Positions 18,121 to 27,243 of a stretch of DNA of 64,000 nt are shown here, one piece after another. The stretch's first letter is position 1. Every line of letters starts with the position of its first letter. The notes below the pieces were generated by a model that worked only from the letters and a program-made list of their open reading frames with translations, searched no databases and was not told the DNA's origin. Where the stretch lies: NCBI RefSeq assembly GCF_003325755.1, contig NZ_QORI02000004.1, forward strand, positions 1 through 64,000. Reading direction: 5' to 3'. The position numbers were made by a program, and so were the translations under genes. This DNA comes from Pseudomonas sp. SST3. Its GTDB lineage: Bacteria; Pseudomonadota; Gammaproteobacteria; Pseudomonadales; Pseudomonadaceae.

Positions 18121-19035
18121 CTATGTCCCCAGGCCCTGGGGAAATAGCTTGGGGTTTGAGAAAGCCTGCTTAAGGTGGTCGTACACCAATCGCACCCGCT
18201 TCGATACAGGACCCTGCTGCGGGCGGTATATGAACAGATCCCATGGCGCTGGAGCGAGATCAGCCAAAACAGCAACCAGCTTTCCTGACCGCAGATGAGG
18301 CTCAGCCAGATAGGCAGGAATTTGGCCAAAACACATGCCTGCCAGGGTGGCTTCCAATTCCGTATCTGGATCATCACAGATAAGCGCTGGCTGCCTGGGC
18401 GTGAACGTTTGCCCGTCGGCAAATAGCCAAGGCCAAGGGCGGCCATTTTTCCGGTCGATCAGGACTGAAAGTGGCAGCTTAGCTAAGGCATCCAAAGATT
18501 CAGGTGGTGTCTTTTGGCCTATGAGAGACGGGCACGCGACAACGTAAAACGGCACGGGAGCTAAGGCACGTGCAACGTAGCGCCGGTCGCGAATAACCCC
18601 CACCCTGATACCAATATCGATATGCGCCTCAACAGCATCAGTCATCTGATCTTCCAAGCGGAGATCGAATTGCAGGTCAGGATGTGCAGCGGCCAGGGGC
18701 TGAAGAAACGGTATCAGGAAGCGCCTGCCAATAGCATGTGGAGCCGTAATCCCCACCCTACCTGACAGCTCAGGCTCCGTCCTGTGCGACCGGAATAGCG
18801 TATCGAAATGATCCAGAGCTGACCTGGCATCTTTGGCGTAATCCTGACCGAAAGCAGTGATGCTCACCTGGCGGGTATTGCGGTGGAACAGTGATTCGCC
18901 AAGCTCAGTTTCCAGGGCTTGAATGGCTCGAGTCACCCCTTGTGGGGAGATGCCTAATCGAGTTGCCGCTTGGCGGAAGCTACCTGCCTCTGCTGCTGTG
19001 CAAAAAATCCTAACCATCTCCATGCGGTTAAGCAT
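18121..19035 (-). CDS. LysR-family transcriptional regulator
   Basis: The 304-residue product has a winged helix at residues 1-60 (MEMVRIFCTAAEAGSFRQAA, LGISPQGVTRAIQALE) and a periplasmic-binding-like effector domain after about residue 90. It is divergent from the SDR gene at 19180 with 144 bp between starts, the classic LysR-target arrangement. A TATTCC-N7-GGAATA motif sits in the gap. The effector is unknown. Its 3' side abuts a copy of the IS-end sequence at 18070-18091. Confidence 0.9.
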   Translation of the reverse strand: MLNRMEMVRIFCTAAEAGSFRQAATRLGISPQGVTRAIQALETELGESLFHRNTRQVSITAFGQDYAKDARSALDHFDTLFRSHRTEPELSGRVGITAPHAIGRRFLIPFLQPLAAAHPDLQFDLRLEDQMTDAVEAHIDIGIRVGVIRDRRYVARALAPVPFYVVACPSLIGQKTPPESLDALAKLPLSVLIDRKNGRPWPWLFADGQTFTPRQPALICDDPDTELEATLAGMCFGQIPAYLAEPHLRSGKLVAVLADLAPAPWDLFIYRPQQGPVSKRVRLVYDHLKQAFSNPKLFPQGLGT

Positions 19036-19050
19036 GTTGCCCCTCTCATT

Positions 19051-19069
19051 TATTCCATTTTCAGGAATA
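19051..19069. promoter_or_regulatory. LysR-type operator candidate (TATTCC-N7-GGAATA)
   Basis: A 6-bp inverted repeat with a 7-bp spacer starts 15 bp upstream of the LysR gene and 111 bp before the SDR start. It has the T-N11-A layout of LysR recognition sites. The binding is inferred from position and symmetry only. Confidence 0.5.
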
Positions 19070-19179
19070 GCATAATCTAATCATTTCCATTTATTGAGAT
19101 CAATCATGGGTCTAAAGTTTGCGCACTGCCAGGTTAACCAGCCATGGCGAAGTACAAACCCGCCGATGAGGTTCTCAGC

Positions 19180-19923
19180 ATGAGCAATAACATTTCTGGA
19201 AAAGTTGTCGTTATCACCGGTGCCAGTAGCGGCCTGGGTGAGGTTACTGCGCGCCACCTTGCTGCGCTTGGCGCTCGCGTAGTGCTGGCTGCACGTCGCA
19301 AAGATAAACTCGACGCATTGGTGGCTGAGCTGACCAATGCAGGTGGTCAGGCAATCGCGTATCAGACCGATGTTACCTCTCAGGAAGAGGTCAAAACGCT
19401 CATTCAAGGTGCCGTGGACACCTACGGTCGCATTGATGTACTGGTCAACAATGCCGGACTGATGGCGATTGCACCGCTCAGCGATGCTCGCACTGACGAG
19501 TGGGATCGCATGATCGATATCAACATCAAGGGTCTGCTGTACGGAGTCGCGGCTGCATTGCCAGTCTTCCAGAAACAAAACAGTGGTCACTTCATCAACA
19601 TCGCATCGGTTGCAGGCCTGAAGGTGTTTAGCCCAGGTGGCACCGTGTACAGCGGCACCAAGTTTGCTGTGCGGGCTATCTCCGAAGGACTGCGTCACGA
19701 AGTCGGTGGCAGCATCCGCACCACGACTATCGAACCGGGCGCCGTGGACTCCGAACTGAAATTCGGCAGCACCCACCAACAGAGCCGCGATTTCGTGGTG
19801 GACTTCTACAAGCATGCAATTCCCGCCGAATCGGTCGCTCGAGCTATCGCCTTCGCAATTGAGCAGCCTGCTGACGTGGATATTAACGAGATCGTTCTGC
19901 GCCCAACCGTGCAGGAGTTCTAA
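19180..19923 (+). CDS. SDR-family NAD(P)-dependent oxidoreductase
   Basis: A classical short-chain dehydrogenase of 247 residues. The cofactor site is VVVITGASSGLGEVTARHLA, NNAG is in VLVNNAGLMAIAPL, the catalytic Ser in NIASVAGLKVFS, and the YxxxK motif in YSGTKFAV. The C-terminal part has IEPGAVDSEL. I choose ATG 19180 (MSNNISGK) rather than 19144, since TGAGG lies 8 bases ahead and family members start here. Substrate unknown. It is likely controlled by the divergent LysR gene. Confidence 0.9.
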   Translation: MSNNISGKVVVITGASSGLGEVTARHLAALGARVVLAARRKDKLDALVAELTNAGGQAIAYQTDVTSQEEVKTLIQGAVDTYGRIDVLVNNAGLMAIAPLSDARTDEWDRMIDINIKGLLYGVAAALPVFQKQNSGHFINIASVAGLKVFSPGGTVYSGTKFAVRAISEGLRHEVGGSIRTTTIEPGAVDSELKFGSTHQQSRDFVVDFYKHAIPAESVARAIAFAIEQPADVDINEIVLRPTVQEF

Positions 19924-19983
19924 TGAGTTGAGGGCCTGTCTCTTCGGCGTCAGGCCCCGCTTATCTGGAGTGAAAAGCGGTGA

Positions 19984-20208
19984 GTGCCACATGGCCCGGA
20001 AGAAAAGAAGCAAGCGCTCGATGCAGGTGCTGAATGCCCTGCAATTCTTCAGCAGCTTGCAGCTGTTCGTGGGGCTGACAACGGATTGATGGCAACGGTT
20101 ATGGAGAGCTATCTACGGGAAGAGTTTCCCAGTAGCGAAATCAGGAGCGATTCGCAGAACAAGTCCATTGACGAGACCATCTCCATCGTCCGCTCCTACC
20201 TGCGGTAG
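19984..20208 (+). CDS. frmR: FrmR/CsoR-family formaldehyde sensor with an internal 17-codon deletion
   Basis: The GTG-start ORF reads PHGPEEKKQAL and then jumps to DAGAECPAILQQLAAVRGAD, NGLMATVMESYLREEF and ends ISIVRSYLR, matching FrmR (about 91 residues) except that about 17 residues of helix 1 are gone (the usual TRVRRIRGQ..ALER). The reactive Pro2 and the cysteine (Cys35 in E. coli, residue 18 here) remain. FrmR represses frmA until formaldehyde crosslinks Pro2 and Cys. Loss of the arginine-rich helix should abolish DNA binding and tetramer packing, so frmA downstream may be constitutive. Confidence 0.7.
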   Translation: MPHGPEEKKQALDAGAECPAILQQLAAVRGADNGLMATVMESYLREEFPSSEIRSDSQNKSIDETISIVRSYLR

Positions 20209-20243
20209 AGGCACCAGGGTGCCCTCGGTGAGGGAAAATTTAG

Positions 20244-21377
<1,134 letters not shown>

Positions 21378-21420
21378 CCGCCCACTACCCATTCAACACC
21401 AACCACCAAGGAAATTAATC

Positions 21421-21819
21421 ATGTCCACTCCTGTCATTTCTGGCGATGGCATCTTTTCGCACATTTTTATCGGCGCTGCCGACCTTCAGAAGTCGGTCGC
21501 GTTCTACGACGCCGCTCTGGGTGCTCTTGGCATCAAGAACCTCGGTCCTTTCAACAACGGATGGGTACTTTTCGGTCGCGAAAAGCCGGCTTTCATCATC
21601 GCCCGCCCGGGCAATGGTGAAGCGCCTTCCAGCAACGGCGTGACGATCGGCTTTGCGGTCGCCACTCCCGCTGAAGTGCATGCCTTCCACGCCGCCGGCC
21701 TTGCCGCAGGCGGCACTGACGAGGGCCAACCTGGCGCACGTGGTCACCTGCCGGGTGCCTATGCGGCCTACCTGCGTGATCCGGCGGGCAACAAGGTCTG
21801 CTCGTACACCTTCGTCTGA
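21421..21819 (+). CDS. VOC-family (glyoxalase-like) protein
   Basis: The 132-residue vicinal-oxygen-chelate protein has FSHIFIGAADLQKSVAFYDA in the first beta-alpha-beta unit and AAYLRDPAGNKVCSYTF at the C-terminus, with metal-ligand-like His/Glu positions. Such proteins often sit behind frmA in proteobacteria and may help with S-formylglutathione or other glutathione adducts, but no role is proven. AAGGAAATTAATC gives a strong ribosome binding site. It is likely cotranscribed with frmA. Confidence 0.82.
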   Translation: MSTPVISGDGIFSHIFIGAADLQKSVAFYDAALGALGIKNLGPFNNGWVLFGREKPAFIIARPGNGEAPSSNGVTIGFAVATPAEVHAFHAAGLAAGGTDEGQPGARGHLPGAYAAYLRDPAGNKVCSYTFV

Positions 21820-21923
21820 AAGCAAGGAAGCTGAGAGCGTTCTGACAGGGTCAGCACAAGCCTCTATTATACGGCGAGCCTGTTAGACGGACTGTGTAAC
21901 GCGGTGCCTGCTCATGAAGATCG

Positions 21924-21968
21924 GCCCGCAGCCATGTGTGAAACGCATGGCTGCGGGCATTTGTTTTG
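21924..21968 (+). terminator. rho-independent terminator after the frmA operon
   Basis: GCCCGCAGCCATG and CATGGCTGCGGGC form a perfect 13-bp stem (21924-21958) with a 9-base loop, followed by ATTTGTTTT. It lies 105 bp after the VOC stop codon and before the DUF3422 gene. Confidence 0.88.
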
Positions 21969-22004
21969 AAGCGTGCTTTTCAACCAATGAGAAATGAGGT
22001 CGTT

Positions 22005-23336
22005 ATGAAAGAGCCGGCCAATATCAATACGACGACCGTACAACCCACCCCGACCGCCACCGTGTACGGCATGCCGGCCTATGCCGATCGTGCTGCAGCC
22101 GTGGGTGAAGTGCATGCGCGCCCGCATCTGTTGCTTCAGGCCCCCCGCGGTATATTGCAGCTCTCTTTCATGACCGAAGGCGACCAGGCCAGGGATCAGA
22201 TGGCGATGAGCGAGTTATCTCATCGCTTCGGCGTTGCCGAGCCCGACCACGCTACGCCGCTACACGGCGTGACATGGGATGAGGGAGACCTTCACTGTGA
22301 AAAGCACACCGAGTTCTCTACGTATCTCTGGTGCGCTTCGCTGGATTCCAAGACGGGAGAGCCTTGCGGAGAAAATCCCTTCAAATATGGATTTGTTCCT
22401 CGGCCGGTCGTATCCGGCATCCGCTTGAGACTTCTTCCGTGGATGCCAGAAACGGAGAAGGAGGCTGATCGCTTCGATCCTGCCAGCCTGTGCTACTCGC
22501 TGGTAGAGAACGGCTCTGCCGCCATCTTGACCGACTTCCGACAGGATGAGGATGGCCTGACGCAGATCCTCATCCTTGCTCGTGATTTGACCCCGGCGCG
22601 GGCAGGTGCGCTGGCTCAACGTCTATTGGAGATCGAGACGTACCGTACCTTGGCGTTGCTGTCTCTGCCGTTGACGCGATCGATGACGTCGGAGCTGCGA
22701 CGCATGGAGTCGCGCCTTGCAGCGATCACTGACGAGATGTGTACGAGTTTGGTAGAACGCCGCGATAGCGACGTGCTGCTTTCCGAATTGACCGGTCTGG
22801 CCGCCGAACTGGAAGCTGGCGTCGCGGCAAATCTCTATCGCTTCGGCGCCAGCCGTGCCTACTACGAGATCGTCGAGGAAAGGCTGGCTGCGCTTTCAGA
22901 AGTGGCCGTATCCGGATACAGCACCTGGGCGGACTTCCTGCAGCGTCGCATCGCTCCAGCCATGCGGACGTGCCAATCCGTAAAGGAGCGCCAGGCCAAG
23001 CTCTCCGACAAACTGACCCGAGCCATCGCGTTGCTGCGTTCGTGGATCGACGTCGAACTTGAACGCCAGAACCGCGATCTGCTGGCTTCGATGAACAACC
23101 GGGCCAAGTTGCAATTGCGCCTTCAGCAAACCGTCGAAGGCCTGTCGGTCGCGGCAATTTCTTATTACGTCGTGAGTCTTCTCGGCTACCTGCTCAAGGG
23201 CATTCCGATCGTTCACGACAGCGTGGCGCCGGTGATGGCGGTTCTGGTACCTGCGGTGATGCTGACGATCTGGTGGATCGTCCGCAGGATAAGACACGCC
23301 CACAGCGACACGGCGGCGGAAGAGAAATCTTCCTGA
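22005..23336 (+). CDS. DUF3422-family membrane-anchored protein
   Basis: The 443-residue protein has the family's N-terminal block VGEVHARPHLLLQAPRGILQ, a central region ending in long amphipathic helices (coiled coil around residues 225-390), and two C-terminal transmembrane segments near SYYVVSLLGYLLKGIPIV and VMAVLVPAVMLTIWWIV. DUF3422 genes accompany formaldehyde-handling loci in several proteobacteria, which fits the position after frmA. I take ATG 22005 with GAGG ahead; the in-frame ATG at 21966 lies in the terminator tail. Function unknown. Confidence 0.8.
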   Translation: MKEPANINTTTVQPTPTATVYGMPAYADRAAAVGEVHARPHLLLQAPRGILQLSFMTEGDQARDQMAMSELSHRFGVAEPDHATPLHGVTWDEGDLHCEKHTEFSTYLWCASLDSKTGEPCGENPFKYGFVPRPVVSGIRLRLLPWMPETEKEADRFDPASLCYSLVENGSAAILTDFRQDEDGLTQILILARDLTPARAGALAQRLLEIETYRTLALLSLPLTRSMTSELRRMESRLAAITDEMCTSLVERRDSDVLLSELTGLAAELEAGVAANLYRFGASRAYYEIVEERLAALSEVAVSGYSTWADFLQRRIAPAMRTCQSVKERQAKLSDKLTRAIALLRSWIDVELERQNRDLLASMNNRAKLQLRLQQTVEGLSVAAISYYVVSLLGYLLKGIPIVHDSVAPVMAVLVPAVMLTIWWIVRRIRHAHSDTAAEEKSS

Positions 23337-23394
23337 CGAGCTGCCGTCCTGGCGCGCGATAGCTGCGCCGTCCGTTTGAACAGAGGAGAACAAC

Positions 23395-23439
23395 ATGCCA
23401 AGCAATTCTTTCGGTGAATCCTCTTGTACCGCTGCGGCC
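23395..23439 (+). pseudogene. first 45 bp of a second UvrA-like gene
   Basis: The sequence from ATG 23395 is a near copy of the start of the UvrA-like gene at 12408 (both run on to NxFGESSCTAAA). Only about four bases differ, and then it breaks into IS5-type sequence at 23440. The upstream flank is different, with its own GAGGAGAAC ribosome binding site. So a second, diverged uvrA-like locus existed here behind DUF3422 and was cut off by the IS. Confidence 0.75.
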
Positions 23440-23634
23440 TGCATTGAAGCGTTTGTAGACCTTATTCCAGTAGCCAAACGCCTTGGGCAGGTCTCTCCAG
23501 GGACATCCCGTGCGCATGCGGTACAGCATGCCCTCCACGGTCATTCGTAGATCACGCTTGTTGTAGATGGCCTTGTGCAGCAGAATTTCCCGCAGCTTCG
23601 ACCAATGCTCATCGCTGAGCAGTAATCGGGGCAT
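23440..23634 (-). pseudogene. IS5-family transposase, N-terminal fragment
   Basis: The reverse strand from 23634 reads MPRLLLSDEHWSKLREILL and YNKRDLRMTVEGMLYRMRTG, then CPWRDLPKAFGYWNKVYKRF, the typical N-terminal domain of IS5-family (IS1031/ISL2-like) transposases. The frame then enters the antisense of the truncated uvrA start at 23439. The DDE domain is missing. Confidence 0.82.
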
Positions 23635-23838
23635 TGCAAGCTCGTATCGATGTTGGGTCAGAGCTTCAACGATACGGGCTTGCTCTTATAGATCAATGGG
23701 TTAGCGCGAAATGGCAACAGACCCTAGCAAACCAGTTCAAATAACGTGGCGCAGTAGTTTTATCAGGTCCAAATGCGCCGTTTGGCCTGCGTCAGTTTCC
23801 CGGCGGTCTCCAGCTGTACATACACCAAACGCCTCTGG

Positions 23839-24801
23839 TCATCCACCGCGTCGCAACTCCCTGACACCCCGGCCCAGCTTGCGGCGCAACAGGGCCCGCA
23901 GGGTCACCCCATCCGAGTACCCGACCTGTGCGGCGACTTGGTCGACGCTCGCGTTTCCGGTGCGCAAGAGATGGACGGCATGCTCCACGCGCAGGTCCTG
24001 GAAATACGACAACGGTGTCTTGCCCAAAACGCTTTGCAGCCGCCGCGCCAAGGTGCGCTCGCTTGTGCCCGCGGCGCTGGCCGCCTCGGCCAGCGAGAAC
24101 CCCTTCGCGAGCTGACTTCTGGCCCAGCACTCGAAGCGCTCCACCATCGGGTCGGCATGCGCAAGGTGGTCGGGAATCACGAACTCGGCTTGCGAACTGC
24201 GTGCCTCGACCAGCAGATAGCGTGCTACTAGGGCCGCCAGCGCCGGATTGCGCCCCCGGATGATGCGCAAGGCCAGGTCGACGTGGGCCAAAGCGGCACC
24301 CGCGGTAGTGAAGCGTGTCGAGTTCACGATCATGCGTGACTCGTCCAGCGTGACGTTCGGATAGCGCTGCCGAAACATCGGCCCCAGCCACCATGACGTC
24401 GTCGCACGATGCCCATCAAGCAGGCCACTCTCTGCAAGCAAGAAACTACCGGAGCAGGCGGCACCAAGGTGCGCGCCAGCGGTGGACCACAGCTGTAGCG
24501 CGGCGACCGCATCGGGCACGTCGGGGCGTGTGAGCCGAGCCGAGAGCGTGTCAGGCATCTTGTCACCAAACGCGGGCACGAGCACGACGTCTGGTTCTGG
24601 CACACCACGCGCAGTGACCACGGGGACCGTCAAGCCTTGCGCAGTCCGGATGCGACGCCGCACGGCCACCAGCGTGATCTCGATGGGCGCGGGAGCCTGT
24701 GGCAGCGAGCCCGCCATTGCGTTGGCCAAGCCAAGGGTGTCAGTCAGGGCCGCAAGCCCCAGATCAAACACGCCATCACAAACAAGGATGTGGATTTTCA
24801 T
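23839..24801 (-). CDS. GlxA-family AraC-type transcriptional regulator
   Basis: The 320-residue product has an N-terminal DJ-1/PfpI-like domain (residues 1-185, with the nucleophile-elbow-like GAACSGSFLLAESGLLDG) and a C-terminal AraC double HTH: FSLAEAASAAGTSERTLARR and ASVDQVAAQVGYSDGVTLRA. It is divergent from the ABM monooxygenase at 24919, 117 bp apart. A near-palindrome touches its start codon, so autoregulation and control of the monooxygenase are likely. The inducer is unknown. Confidence 0.88.
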   Translation of the reverse strand: MKIHILVCDGVFDLGLAALTDTLGLANAMAGSLPQAPAPIEITLVAVRRRIRTAQGLTVPVVTARGVPEPDVVLVPAFGDKMPDTLSARLTRPDVPDAVAALQLWSTAGAHLGAACSGSFLLAESGLLDGHRATTSWWLGPMFRQRYPNVTLDESRMIVNSTRFTTAGAALAHVDLALRIIRGRNPALAALVARYLLVEARSSQAEFVIPDHLAHADPMVERFECWARSQLAKGFSLAEAASAAGTSERTLARRLQSVLGKTPLSYFQDLRVEHAVHLLRTGNASVDQVAAQVGYSDGVTLRALLRRKLGRGVRELRRGG

Positions 24802-24803
24802 GG

Positions 24804-24823
24804 CAACAATGATATCAATGTTG
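24804..24823. promoter_or_regulatory. near-perfect palindrome at the GlxA-type start
   Basis: CAACAATGATATCAATGTTG matches its reverse complement at 18 of 20 positions and lies 2 bp before the regulator's start codon on the divergent promoter. It is the best operator candidate for the GlxA-type regulator. Confidence 0.5.
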
Positions 24824-24918
24824 TCATTATTGCCTATAGAGATGTCTATTATGAAGACTTAGGCTGCTGTCTCGTCGATCCCTTCACCCACTTTTCCATT
24901 TACCCCAAGGATTACAGC

Positions 24919-25221
24919 ATGACCAAGCTCGCCCTGTTTGTTCGCCTCGAAGCCAAACCCGGCCAGGAGGCTGCGCTTGCCGACTTCCTGGCCAGCGCAC
25001 TGCCACTCGCCAACGCAGAGTCCGGCACCACTGCCTGGTTCGCATTGAAGTTTGGCCCTTCGACGTTCGGTGTGTTCGATGCCTTTGCCGATGAGGCAGG
25101 TCGCCAAGCACATCTGAACGGCCAGATCGCCGCGGCCTTGATGGCCAACGCCGCGACCTTGCTCAGTTCTCCGCCCAATATCGAGAAGGTCGAACTGCTT
25201 GCAGCCAAACTGCCTGCATGA
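24919..25221 (+). CDS. antibiotic biosynthesis monooxygenase (ABM) domain protein
   Basis: The 100-residue single ABM-domain protein starts MTKLALFVRLEAKPGQEAAL and continues with GTTAWFALKFGPSTFGVFDA. Proteins of this type act as cofactor-free quinol or small-molecule monooxygenases, or as heme-binding proteins; this one lacks features that would decide. It is transcribed divergently from the GlxA-type gene, the probable regulator. Confidence 0.82.
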   Translation: MTKLALFVRLEAKPGQEAALADFLASALPLANAESGTTAWFALKFGPSTFGVFDAFADEAGRQAHLNGQIAAALMANAATLLSSPPNIEKVELLAAKLPA

Positions 25222-25819
25222 CAACCCGGCCTTGACCCAATCAGGTCACGCTGCAGGATGGGGGTCACAAGCTCTACGCAGCGATCCCCCCCTCGATTGC
25301 ACTTGCCCAGGGAGCTACTTTCCACAGCGATGGGGGGCAATATTGCAGCCAGAACTTCCAAGCTGCGTCAGCAAGCAGGGGCAACATCAGGGCTGGCTGT
25401 GATGTTCCGATTCGTCGGGTAGTTATCGAGAAGTACCGACTGTTTGCAACGTGTCGGTACCGAGAGCCGTCTGGGCGAGCCAGATTTCCGGCCAATCGAA
25501 AGTCCGCAGTCCGCAAGCGCGGACCGATAGAGCGGTTTGTTGAAAATCAACGACCTAGCATCGGGCCGTGCGGGCTAGTGAGGGTTTCTGGGGGTTCGTA
25601 CGTAACGATTCGAACTCCTGCGGGGGCTCGGAGCCGGGGGATTTGAATCCAAAGACAAAAATACCCAGCTCAAATCAGCGTTTCAGGCACTTGGTCTCTG
25701 AAAACTGATTTGTAGGATTTCACTCTTAAGCAATATAGGAACCTTGAGCCTTCCGTCAAGAGCGCAACCAAAACGATTTCCAGTTTAAAGGCGCCGCGCG
25801 GTGCGGGAAGGATGTTCTG
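25222..25819. other. about 600-bp non-coding stretch with att-like sequence
   Basis: No supported gene. It contains an inverted 21-bp copy of the ssrA 3' end (25630-25650) and several short repeats. Minus-strand frames across 25274-25550 are open but show no domain. The region separates the GlxA/ABM pair from the PrlF-YhaV module and looks like a junction between two acquired blocks. Confidence 0.45.
25630..25650 (-). repeat. att-like copy of the ssrA 3' end, inverted
   Basis: The minus strand reads GGATTCAAATCCCCCGGCTC and one more C, nearly identical to the tmRNA 3'-end segment at 30340-30360 (which has one extra C). The matching site at 30340 is on the plus strand, so the two are in inverted orientation. 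It is probably an old attachment-site remnant. Confidence 0.6.
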
Positions 25820-25848
25820 GGTTCAAATCCTCGATAGGGATTTGAACC
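25820..25848. repeat. perfect 11-bp inverted repeat resembling a T-arm
   Basis: GGTTCAAATCC and GGATTTGAACC surround the 7-base loop TCGATAG, 17 bp after the stop side of YhaV. The arm carries the tRNA/tmRNA T-loop core TTCAAATCC. It could terminate yhaV (on the minus strand) or be an attachment-site derivative. Confidence 0.5.
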
Positions 25849-25865
25849 GGCAGCTTGTTGGGGGC

Positions 25866-26369
25866 TCAGTTGACCGAGGTGGCGGCCGAATTTAATCGTG
25901 CGTTTTCCTGCGTGGCTTCATTCAGCAGCTTATCCCACGAGTCAGGTGGATGTCCGCTTGCGAGCATTTTTCGAAACACCTCGTAGGCGTCATCGCTGCT
26001 CTCATAGGCACGCTTGGTGTCTTCGTCATTAACCCACGCCAAGATGATTACCTTGCTTGGGCCGTGGTACCGGAAGAACAGCCGATACTGCTGAAAAAAC
26101 TTGGCACGGAACCAGTGCTTATGTTCCTCGCCAAATGTGCCACCTTGGCGGTATTCGGGCTTGCTCGGGTCTTGTGGGATAACGTCAAAAGCCAGCTTGG
26201 TGATGGCTGCCAGCCGCTTGGCTGCATTATTCTTGCGATAACCCACGGGGTCTTTTTGTTTTGAGAGCTCAACTTGCTGAATGAGGGTTTCGAGCTGATC
26301 CAGAAACAAGGGGTGCGCAAATACTGTCCAGCCATGAGCAACCAGTGGCTTACCTTGGTCTTGGCTCAT
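25866..26369 (-). CDS. yhaV: type II toxin YhaV
   Basis: The 167-residue product matches the YhaV RelE-like ribonuclease: WTVFAHPLFLDQLETLI at the start, KRLAAITKLAFDVIPQDP, and the core FRAKFFQQYRLFFRYH followed by VIILAWVNDEDTKRAYES. YhaV cleaves mRNA and is neutralised by PrlF. Its start overlaps the prlF stop by 4 bp. The length is slightly over the E. coli protein (154). The module may stabilise the island. Confidence 0.92.
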   Translation of the reverse strand: MSQDQGKPLVAHGWTVFAHPLFLDQLETLIQQVELSKQKDPVGYRKNNAAKRLAAITKLAFDVIPQDPSKPEYRQGGTFGEEHKHWFRAKFFQQYRLFFRYHGPSKVIILAWVNDEDTKRAYESSDDAYEVFRKMLASGHPPDSWDKLLNEATQENARLNSAATSVN

Positions 26370-26692
26370 TCATCGTCTGCCGACAGCGGGGCATCCAGAT
26401 CTATATCGTTGCTATCGACCAGCGAATGAATGCGTGCCACGAGATCTGAATCTATGGCTCGCAGGTGCTGAGGGTTCGCTGCGATGTCATGTGCAAGAAA
26501 GCTGAGAAACTGGCCGATTGCCGGGTCATCCTCAGTGGGCTCAGCACGGCTCAGCACGACCTCACCGCTGGGGCGAATCGAGTAATGGATTTTGTCGCGC
26601 TTGTTTAGCTGAAGTGCGCGGCGAACCGTTTCTGGTACCGTCGTCTGATAGCGGTCGGTAAGGGTGGATTCGACTTCAAGTGCTCTGGCCAT
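26366..26692 (-). CDS. prlF: type II antitoxin PrlF (SohA)
   Basis: The 108-residue product has an N-terminal SpoVT/AbrB swapped-hairpin domain, STLTDRYQTTVPETVRRAL then KIHYSIRPSGEVVLSRAE, and an acidic C-terminal part that binds YhaV. The antitoxin gene precedes the toxin, as in E. coli. Two inverted repeats built on the same ATGC-GGnT-GCAT core lie 30 to 71 bp upstream and fit autorepression by the complex. Confidence 0.92.
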   Translation of the reverse strand: MARALEVESTLTDRYQTTVPETVRRALQLNKRDKIHYSIRPSGEVVLSRAEPTEDDPAIGQFLSFLAHDIAANPQHLRAIDSDLVARIHSLVDSNDIDLDAPLSADDE

Positions 26693-26721
26693 GACTTGCT
26701 CCGGCTCGTGTGAGTTGTTTC

Positions 26722-26763
26722 AAGGTAATGCGGATGCATTACCTTGTCAATGCGGTTGCATTG
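26722..26763. promoter_or_regulatory. double inverted-repeat operator of prlF-yhaV
   Basis: AAGGTAATGC-GGAT-GCATTACCTT (26722-26745) is a perfect 10-bp inverted repeat. CAATGC-GGTT-GCATTG (26748-26763) is a second 6-bp one with the same core and spacer length. They lie immediately upstream of prlF. Confidence 0.7.
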
Positions 26764-26793
26764 TCTGAGCTGGGGCGATAGTCGAGCAATGGG

Positions 26794-27243
26794 CTAGCTG
26801 AATACCGTGCTCCAGTTGCGGGTAACCAGCGTCTTACATGCTTCTGAGGTGCCGCCAAAACATCTCCGAGATACTGTCTGCATGTCGGCTTCAGTGACAT
26901 AAGTGATGCTGTTCCCATCCTGGTCAATCAGCACACCCCCTGCGCCAATTAGCAGCGCATGACCTGCAGCCACATCGTGTGCTGAAACCGGCACAAGCGA
27001 TACGCCTGCATCCCCATCACCTGCTGCGACTCGTGCCAACCGATAGGCGATGCTGGGCATCGCCACAAAGCAACCTGGTGAGCACAATTCAGAATTGATT
27101 TCGGGCTTGTTCGTTGCCGCAGTGCTGACCATAACTCTGCTGTCTTGATTCCATTCTTTTTGGGCGAGTGTCGCTTTAATGGGGCTCCCATTGCGAAGCA
27201 CACACGGTGCCCCTTTTGCCCATGCGACGCAGTCGGAATCACC
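26794..27243 (-). pseudogene. inositol monophosphatase-family protein, C-terminal half
   Basis: From GDSDCVAWAKGAPCVLRNG the frame continues through SIAYRLARVAAGDGDAGVSL to PVSAHDVAAGHALLIGAGG, the second metal/substrate motif (DxAAG...AGG) of inositol monophosphatase/bisphosphate nucleotidase enzymes. It ends at 26794. The N-terminal half with the first metal motifs is missing; in front is IS1182 sequence, and the joint is near 27243. Not functional. Confidence 0.75.

Noticed and set aside
25800..25850. tRNA gene
   Set aside because: Only a T-arm-like hairpin is present; no acceptor, D-arm or anticodon arm can be folded around it.
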